Shown here piece by piece: positions 57,136 through 64,000 of a stretch of 64,000 bases of DNA. Each line of letters starts with the position of its first letter. Position 1 is the stretch's first letter. A program made the position numbers and the translations under genes. The stretch is from Ceratodon purpureus. Its lineage: Eukaryota > Streptophyta > Bryopsida > Pseudoditrichales > Ditrichaceae. The notes under the pieces were generated by a model. The model was not told the origin of the DNA. It worked only from the letters and a program-made list of their open reading frames with translations, and did not search any database. The stretch lies in the NCBI GenBank assembly GCA_014871385.1, contig CM026426.1, positions 85,332,947 through 85,396,946 of the forward strand, given 5' to 3'.

Positions 57136-58180
57136 GCATTGTCTTATTAATTAAATATATTAAAATATTAGTTACTGATATTTATTTATTTGATTCATAA
57201 TTCTCCTTCCAGAAGATGCGATGTTTTTTTTCAAATTATGCGTCTTTAAGGAGATGCAGTGTTATTTATTTATTTTTCTTGATTTCTGTATTTTTATGTC
57301 TAATGCTTCTTTTTGAAGATGCGTTGAAGAAGATTTATTCATCTTGATTTTATTCTTCATACGTTATGTTTCATCCTGAAGATGCTCCATTATTTATTTA
57401 ACCCTCTTAATAAATATATAAGTGATTGTTCCATTTTTCAATGCGCTATTATGATATGGCTGGTCATTTTCCTCAAGTTTCTCTAATGCTATAATTTCAC
57501 AAATTCACAAATAAAAGAGAGATATATAGTTTTTTCATCTTTTATTTTTTTGGGGTTTTTTTTTTTTTAAAACCCTTCTTCTTCCCCGTTTTCCTTCATC
57601 TTTCTTTTATTCTTTTATTAAAAACCTACCCATGATACTAAAAATAGGCAGTAATACCGTTGTTAGATTCTCAGTTTTCGATAGAATCATGCACCCTTTA
57701 GTAAAATGCATAATTTTACTGAAAATAGTAAACCACATTGTATAATTAATAATTTCAAACATTCAACACAAATCCCTTTTTCATGCATTTAATAAAAATG
57801 CATTGAACGGACCCATGTATGCGAGCAAATTGTTTAGAAACGTACCAAGTTCAATGTTTTGAGATTTTTTCATCGTTTATTAATTAAATTATCTTTCTAT
57901 ATAAAAGGTATTTTTTTTGAATTTATTAGCTATAAATTAATATCTTCCTTAATTTCTTAATTATGTATATTCATATTAACCTTTGTAGATATTTAGGTCC
58001 TTCAATTTTTGGAAGCTGGCTTTTGTAGTATTTACCTTCATTAATTTTTGGAATCTTAATATCAAAACTACTAGACATCTCTCAAGCTACTATACAACTC
58101 TCATACTACTAGACAGCTCTCAAACTACTAGACAGCTCTCAATGAATAGCCGCCTAAGTAAGAATTCTAATTATTTCAGA
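55738..58180. other. AT-rich spacer between the divergent island E genes
   Basis: No supported gene. It contains a telomere-like degenerate segment (about 56328-56382: CCCTGAA, CCCTAAA, CCTTAAA variants), an A run (57099-57133) and three copies of a unit of about 70 bp at about 56742, 56815 and 57723 (CAAACATT-C/G-AACACAAAT core). There are also GAAGATGC motifs (57200-57390) and a 19-bp tandem (ACTACTAGACAGCTCTCAA) at 58086-58145. Confidence 0.6.
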
Positions 58181-58199
58181 GCTTCTGACATTTCAAACG

Positions 58200-58941
58200 T
58201 GTTCATCTTCCCAAACCTGGTTTCTTGATTTCTCGCGACTCCTCGGAGACTTGCGCTCAGGTTTCCTTCGTGTTCTGTATGAAGTCACTGTTTCAACCCT
58301 AACGTTTGTGTTTTGCTGCTGAATTTTCGCGATCGTCCCGTGCGTTGTCGCTTTTCATTTCCCGCTTCTTAAACCTTTACTTTCGCCGTCTCCTGCGCCT
58401 TCGTTGTCGAGATTTCTGCCCTTTCTACATTGGCACGCAGGTAAGCGATGCTCTTCCGATGAATTTGTTCCTTATCCGCTCAATGTTTTGAGGTCTCAAG
58501 ATCGTTCTTGTCATTGTCTTAGTCTTTAATTCAGTGAATTCCTTTCAATGTATATTTCTGCATCCAGCTTACATTTTGTTCCTCAACATGCTTGTACAGA
58601 GTTACTTGGTCTTTGAATCCGCTGTGGTGCGAGTATGACGGGTGTGGTTTAACGTCAGTGGATGGTGTTGCGTTGCTACATAGGTGCATCTCTTGGGAAG
58701 AGTGCGACGCTTAGACTTCAGGTAAACTACTTGATACGACACTATCTCGCAAAAGTTGCCCTTTTGTTCAATTTCATCCTTTCTGCGTAGCTTAGCGTCC
58801 GCTGAAGGTTTCTTTATGGTAGAGAATGCCGTGCAAATGGACCGACGTGACACCTTTTTTGTGCAGCACTATTGCAAAATTGACTTCGGGTTATCACAGT
58901 GGATCGATTAAAAATCATGCTTTCTACTCTCATGTTTACAG
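58200..58941 (+). other. Probable leader exon(s) of the second ParB-like gene
   Basis: GC content rises at about 58200, and the stretch to 58440 ends with GGCACGCAG|GTAAGC, a strong donor. The situation parallels the leader exon at 27061-27688 of the first ParB-like gene. No coding frame is claimed. Confidence 0.4.
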
Positions 58942-59241
58942 AATTGGAAATTGAGCAACGTCAGAATGTCTTCGCCAGTAAAAGCAACGCATAAGGCTCT
59001 TGAAACGTAATTTTTCACTGAATTTTCCAACTCTATGCATTAAAGGTTCGTGATCTTTGTTAGAATCCAATAAACCAGTGATACGATTCATTCAGAATTG
59101 GACACATTTTATTTTTATTGATGTCAAATGTTTCAACAATCGCTCAATTTTGGAATTCCTTATATGTACGGCAGTAATGATTACATCATACAGAGAAAAA
59201 CGATCCTTATTAGATGCCCCAAAAAGTATTCAAGCAGAGAG

Positions 59242-59549
59242 AGATCTAGGATCCTACGATCTCTTCTCCAGCTCCCCCTTCAATTTGGAATCCTTTGAGA
59301 GATCGTAGGATCCTACGATCCTTGGAATGAGCAAGGTTAAACGCAAGTGATGTTGGAGATCGTAGGATCCTACGATCTCTCAACGATTACGGACAAATGA
59401 CTGTGGCTCATCGAAAGATCGTAGGATCCTACGATCTCTAAGGGAAGTGGTTTTCCGAGTGGCGCATTAGAATGATTGTAGGATCCTACAATCTAAGACA
59501 AACATGTTGTAATTTCAAACGATACTTAGGATTGTAGGATCCTACGATC
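59242..59549. repeat. Six-copy palindrome array in an early intron
   Basis: GGATCC centres are at 59251.5, 59310.5, 59367.5, 59426.5, 59483.5 and 59539.5: spacings 59, 57, 59, 57 and 56 bp. The 20-bp palindrome is perfect in three copies. Spacers of 35-39 bp differ from each other. The array occupies the intron between donor 59006 and the main ParB-like exon. Confidence 0.97.
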
Positions 59550-61020
59550 TCAAATGAGGATGGAACAAGATCTAATAAATTGGTTTTGTTTGGACATGTC
59601 GACTTACAAGAAGTCGACATGATTAACAGTGACTGGCAACCAATGGCTTTGGCAGATGTTGTTTCTGTAGCGTTGCTCCAATCTCCCATGTCTATCAACG
59701 TCGACCCTGAACCAACCGCGTGGTTTGTCCCTGATAAAATTATCGTGTAAAGCCTTTATTGGCATGTCAAACCTGAGACGGAGCGAGTTCTGATTGCGCC
59801 AGTGACGGCAATCACGGATGACAGCGCACCTAGGAGACCCTCTTTTAAGCTACCCACAAAATACTTGGAGGTACTGGAAAATTTGGCCAAACTCGACGAT
59901 AGTAAAATTGTATTAGTAATTTTGGAGTATGTTGCGAGCGTAAACCTTAGTCGCACATACGCCCTGGTTGTTGCGAAGGACGCTCTGATACCGAAGCTTA
60001 CTGAATTTGTGAAAGACCATGGCTTTGTGTTCTTGAAGATTCATTTACTAGTCCAGAGAATTCTGCAATGCTAGATAGAGCTGAAGGCATATCATGATAA
60101 ATACAATATGGAGCGTAAGAAGAAAGTTCCGCCCTCGTCCATGAAAAAGAAGAGGGGTTCTTCTCTTAGAGTAGTAGATGAGCCTCCAGGGAAGAAACCA
60201 TCTGAGCGCAAGAAGTCTGACCCCAAGGTAGAAGAGATGACCCTTGTGAAGGTGGTCAACATGACAAGCAAGACAGTGGCGGGGAAATCAGCAAAGGAGC
60301 TAGAGCAAGTGACGGCTCTTTACGAGAAGGAGTTCACCAAACTTCACATCTTTGGGAAGCGGCCCATCAAAAAAGCTGAACAAAGTCAGGACGACTTGCT
60401 AGTCGACATTGACAAGCTCCACCGAGCTCCAGCGGGTAGCATTGTGTATCGCAATTTGGAGCATAAACGAGTGAATCAGCTGATGGACCAAACACAGGCA
60501 ATGCTGTTTTAGCCTTCACTCCAGCACCTCTATGTGATTCCAGTCAAGGGCGAACCGCCAATTTGCAAGGAGGACTTCAAATTCGTGCCTACCAAGACTT
60601 ACAAGTATTTTGATTGCAAACCAACCTGGAATAATATTAATGAGAGAACGCACTTCATCATTATTGGCGGGCAACACTCTGTTGCCGCACACAGAGCCTT
60701 CATCGCTGAGGGTGGACTAAGTGAGGAGGATAGAAGAGATGCACGAAGTTTTATCGTCACTGTGGTATGGGCCAAAAAAGAGGAGTGGAATCTACTCATT
60801 TATTATTCCCGGGTCCTGAATCAAGACCTTGCCGGTGTGCAATCAGGGGGGAACTACCTTACTCTTCTGGGAATTGCCCGCAGAAGTTGGAGAGAGGCTG
60901 GATCGCCACCACCATCATTAACGGTTTTTGCGCACTCACACACATTCAAGGTATTCCAACATTGCATTACAGTTTTGTTAATGATTCCGAGATGTTAAAT
61001 GTATCCTTCACGTTCGTCCG

Positions 61021-61041
61021 GATCGTAGGATCCTACGAATT
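61021..61041. repeat. Single palindrome in intron 60951-61089
   Basis: GGATCGTAGGATCCTACGA, centre about 61031, lies in the short intron between the ParB-like exon and the basic exon. Confidence 0.9.
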
Positions 61042-61749
61042 CCTAGTTCAATGCCGCTTTATTCCATGCAAGATATTGACATCTTAAAGGTTACGGAGCT
61101 GGTGTTACAAAAGAAGGTGTATGTGAAGTCCACAAAGTCCACCAAGAAACAACCCATTCTTCCGGGCCTCAATGAGGCGTGTCATTTGGAGAAGAAGCGC
61201 GGGCTCATCAAGAACAAATTCATGCACTACTTCGAGAAAAAGGAACTACGGTGTAAGACAATGCGAGCAGACTCGTACACCGATGCAGAGTATGATACCG
61301 CTGCGCTGAAGTACAAAGTAACCGAGGCAACCATAGACACTTACTACGAGAAGCTAAGCAAGGATCCTAATGGAGAGCGTTTTTTTAGGCTGCGGTCTGC
61401 GGCATTGAATCCATCCAACAAAGAATCAGATTTTTCGACTCTTGTCGGGATGTTATTTGAGCACCAGAGAAAGGACAAAGGCGACTGGATTCAGGACGTG
61501 CCAGCAACGTCAGGACCGTCTGTGGCATCGATGTACAATATCCGGAAGAAAAGATACGTGAATTTGACGTATCTCCAAGTTAACTAGAGTATGGACAGTG
61601 AACTTCAAGTGAGCACTACACTTTCACTTTGTGAGCAATTGCCTTCGGGTTTTCACCTATTTTTAGAACTAGAAGTAAGGTTGTGAAAAGTAAATGATTT
61701 TTGTCTAATTATAGAAAAAATCTATGTAAAGAAATTGTTCTCCATTACC

Positions 61750-63045
61750 CTATCTAAAGGGTGTCCACGCCTTTTTCATGCATTAACTATTATTAGGCCT
61801 CATTATGATATAATAATGTTTTGGGCCAGTGTTTAAAAAAAAGATATGTATGTGATATTGAATTGTGATTGCATTGTAAGTTGTAGGGTTAACTTTTGAG
61901 ATGATTGTGGGTGTTAGCGTGACTTTGTTTAGAGTGTGGTATATTATTCTTATTGAAATAAGTTTGTTTGGTGTTGTGGATAGGTTGAGTGGCATAATCT
62001 TTTGAGAAAGATGAAGACTAGAGCATTGACAAATGCTGAGAAAGGACAAGTGGTTGGAATGCACAAAGCTGGAAGCAAAGGTGTGGAGATAGCAAGAGAA
62101 TTAGGTATGCCCTCATCCGTTGTTTATGGTGTTATAAAGAGTTTCAAAAAACGAGGAACTGTGAAGTCACCAAAGCCAACAAGTAGGCCTTGAAAGTTTA
62201 CGGAGCGGAATATGAGACAGTTAGAACGTTTTCTTAATCAAGGTCGTCGTAAACCACTCATAGAAATTACAAATGAGATGGCATGTGTTGCAAAGGTTAG
62301 TACTCGTACTGTAAAGAAGGCTTTGCATACCCTTGGTTATAGAAGCTGTGTTGCACTAAAAAACCTTTTCTCAGTAAAAAGCACATGGTAGACATGTTTG
62401 CATTCGCTAAAGAGTATAAAAACTGGACCAAGAAGGATTGGAAGAAGGTTATTTGGACTGATGAATTATCTTTTGAAATAGGAAGGACTTATAGACAAAT
62501 TAGAGTGTGGCGAAAGGCTTATGAAAGATATTTAGATAAATGTCTAGGACCATTTTTCAAGTCCAAGCGTACGTTGGTGATGGTTTGGGGTGCTTTTGGT
62601 GGCTTTGAAAAGGCTCCTTTAGTAATTATACCTCCGTATAAGCAAAGTGCAGGTGATTTTGTGGATCTTATTTACGATGGCGCTTTAACTCCATTTTATT
62701 TTATCCATCAACCTCACAAAGAAATGTTACTTATGGAGGATGGCGCTTTAGTCCATTGCAGCAATTTGCCAAACAAGTAGAGAGAAAAAATGGGTATAAA
62801 GAAGTTGAAGTGGCCTGGCAACTCTCCAGATCTCAATCCAATTGAGAACCTATGGAAGATTATTAAAGATGAAGTTCAGAGTACATCCCGGCCACGCAAA
62901 TGCACAAGAATTCGTGGAACCACTTCATAGAGTATGGGAAGAGATACCTCTTGACCTCTAAGAAACCCTTATTGATACCATGCCTACACGTATGAAGAAA
63001 GTAATTAGTGCAATAGGTGGTAGTACTAGATTTTGAGTACTATAT
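61750..63045 (+). mobile_element. Tc1/mariner element, degenerate
   Basis: A transposase reading frame begins at Met 62011: MKTRALTNAEKGQVVGMHKA, a helix-turn-helix (GVEIARELGMPSSVVYGVIK) and a basic linker. After TGA at 62191 and a frame change near 62380, the catalytic part shows VIWTDELSFEIG (first D), LLMEDGALVH (second D) and [20 protein letters not shown] (third acidic residue). A TAG at 62778 and lost bases follow. The DD(~34)E-type layout and [11 protein letters not shown] motif are typical of Tc1-like elements. No convincing terminal inverted repeats were found, so the borders are approximate. It lies within an intron of the ParB-like gene (donor 61674). Confidence 0.8.
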
Positions 63046-63676
63046 AAGAGAAAGAAAATTTTGTATTGATTTTGTTTTTTTTTGCAATGTAAACAAGTAC
63101 TATTATTGAAATAGAATCTAAAGGCTTTCAAATGCAATTTTTTGCATTGAATTCCATGAATTTTAAACCTCGCATGAGCTCACCAAACTAGCTGTATAGT
63201 ACATTTTTCTAGCACAAAACAGAGAATCACATATCTTTTCTTCCGGGTATTGTTCAAGTGCCTCAAAATGAGCCGGAAAAATGGGGATCTTGCTACAGAT
63301 TGTTTCCTGGATGAAGGCGGATGCACGGGTGACCATAGTCTTCTGCTTCTTGAACCGACTCGACAAAGGGAAGCCCGACTTCTCGAACATGGATTAGGTA
63401 TTGCATACTCTTCCGGCGATGGAGTTCCACGATCATGCGCAGTTCTGGAGGGCAGTGTATTTGGGGGTCTTCATCACAGATCGGGCAGGAATGGTTGAGG
63501 TTGCCAATGCTATAGAGGAGAGAGGCTCCCGGGTCGAACAAGTCTGGCCGTGGCTCCATACCCCCACTCTGTATATTACACAAGGAAAGGAAGGATTCGT
63601 CACTCCGACGACCCATGAACCTCCACTGCCCTTGTACTTTTATTTATTATAGATACATCATTGCCTATCTAGTTGG

Positions 63677-63885
63677 GATCGTAGGATCCCACGACGATAA
63701 CTACTTTCAGTGATCAAAGCAAATTACAAATTGAAGTTAGCGTTTGAATTATTGTAGGATCCTACGATCTCTAAATGTGTTCCGGCCTTCAATCTTCATG
63801 CTTTGGGAGATCGTAGGATCCTACGATCTCCAAGTTCAGTGGCGCTTCACATTGAGCAGTATGAGGATCGTAGGATCCTACGATC
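63677..63885. repeat. Four-copy palindrome array at the right end
   Basis: Centres are at 63686.5, 63759.5, 63818.5 and 63875.5 (spacings 73, 59 and 57 bp). Spacer text partly matches spacers of the 59.2-59.5 kb array (CCTTCAAT...CTTTG-G/A-GAGATCG). The remaining sequence to 64000 is AT-rich; island E probably continues beyond the window. Confidence 0.95.
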
Positions 63886-64000
63886 TCGTTCCCTAAATCC
63901 TTTCTGCTTTCAATGTTTTATTCCATTTATTGTCGTAATATTATCACCTACTCGTTTATCGTGTTCACTCTTCTACCTTTCTTTCTGTTGTTAGAGACAA

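Larger units (their letters stand above)
58942..63652 (+). pseudogene. ParB/Srx-like domain protein (island E)
   Basis: A short first coding exon 58942-59006 holds Met 58964 (MSSPVKATHKALET|GTAATT). The main exon is about 59553-60950. It opens with NEDGTRSNKLVLFGHVDLQE and passes a Lys-rich linker (KKKVPPSSMKKKRG). It then shows the ParB/sulfiredoxin-like fold: LVDIDKLHRAPAGSIVYRNL, EHKRVNQLMDQ, PSLQHLYVIPVKG and FIIIGGQHSVAAHRAFI. As in island D the motif is GQHS with the Arg missing. Exon 61090-61674 (VTELVLQKKVYVKSTKS, basic) ends at a GAA|GTAAGG donor. A further frame 63281-63652 (ARVTIVFCFLNRLDKGK; EFHDHAQFWRAVYLGVF) may be the next exon, beyond a Tc1/mariner insertion. In-frame stops: one TAA near 59747 and TAG at 60072, 60510, 61585 and 63395. 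Outside the ParB-like domain it shows little similarity to the island D protein. Confidence 0.6.

Noticed and set aside
59242..59549. CRISPR-like array (20-bp palindromic repeats with about 37-bp spacers)
   Set aside because: The context is eukaryotic with introns and no cas genes. Spacers share traces of common ancestry, and the repeat is a perfect palindrome that also occurs singly and dispersed in introns.
61750..63160. Terminal inverted repeats of the Tc1/mariner copy (CTATCTAAAGGGTGTCCACGCC at the left)
   Set aside because: No complementary sequence was found near the right end; the AATGCAA/TTGCATT pair near 63130 is only a local hairpin.

Overview
The window looks like nuclear DNA of a eukaryote with a large, repeat-filled genome. 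I favour a green-lineage organism, perhaps a streptophyte alga or another plant-like genome. The grounds are spliceosomal introns (GT...AG), plant-type CCCTAAA-like degenerate repeats, a plant-transposase-like gene, and stop codons that look like decayed CAG/TGG/CGA codons. No ordinary housekeeping gene, rRNA or intact tRNA was recognised. Almost everything appears to be transposable-element (TE) sequence in various stages of decay. The organism assignment is an inference of low to moderate confidence.

Layout. 0-1.6 kb: AT-rich DNA with a 253-bp tandem duplication. 1.6-7.05 kb: island A, a frameshifted + strand gene and a - strand kinase-like pseudogene facing each other, each preceded by a GC-rich motif array and a TATA-like box. 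7-8 kb: T/C low-complexity DNA. 8-12.9 kb: island B, a - strand multi-exon gene with scattered TTAGGACAG motifs. 13.3-14.2 kb: short repeats. 14.4-21.47 kb: LINE copy 1 (+). 22.2-26.4 kb: island C, a + strand RING-like zinc-finger gene and a - strand exon, with a repeated GGCAGCAAG motif. 27.1-36.4 kb: island D, a ParB/Srx-like gene followed by an FCP1/NIF-type phosphatase-like gene, with 25-bp palindromes in introns. 37.3-39.2 kb: a three-exon transposase-like gene cut by LINE copy 2 (39.5-44.16 kb). 44.16-48.99 kb: LINE copy 3, an inverted, near-identical duplicate of 16.63-21.47 kb. 49.0-63.9 kb: island E, a - strand DUF7869-type gene and a divergent + strand ParB/Srx-like gene sharing the 20-bp palindrome GATCGTAGGATCCTACGATC; a Tc1/mariner copy sits in an intron of the second gene.

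How the parts may work together. Each island carries its own short motif, often a perfect palindrome, repeated many times and confined almost entirely to introns and intergenic flanks. In islands D and E the palindromes accompany two different versions of a ParB-like protein, and in both genes an array fills an early intron. In island E the palindromes recur about every 57 bp while the DNA between them has diverged, which points to selection on the palindrome. My working hypothesis is that each element family encodes a sequence-specific DNA-binding or modifying protein that recognises its own dispersed palindromes. That would be comparable in logic to the VANC proteins of Arabidopsis VANDAL elements. 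The palindrome distribution is directly visible; the binding relationship is inference.

The LINE family is also unusual. It combines a 2A-like peptide, an APE endonuclease, RT, RNase H, a CCHC knuckle and a C-terminal PD-(D/E)XK-like (REL) endonuclease domain, an arrangement closest to Dualen/RandI elements. All copies here are disrupted.
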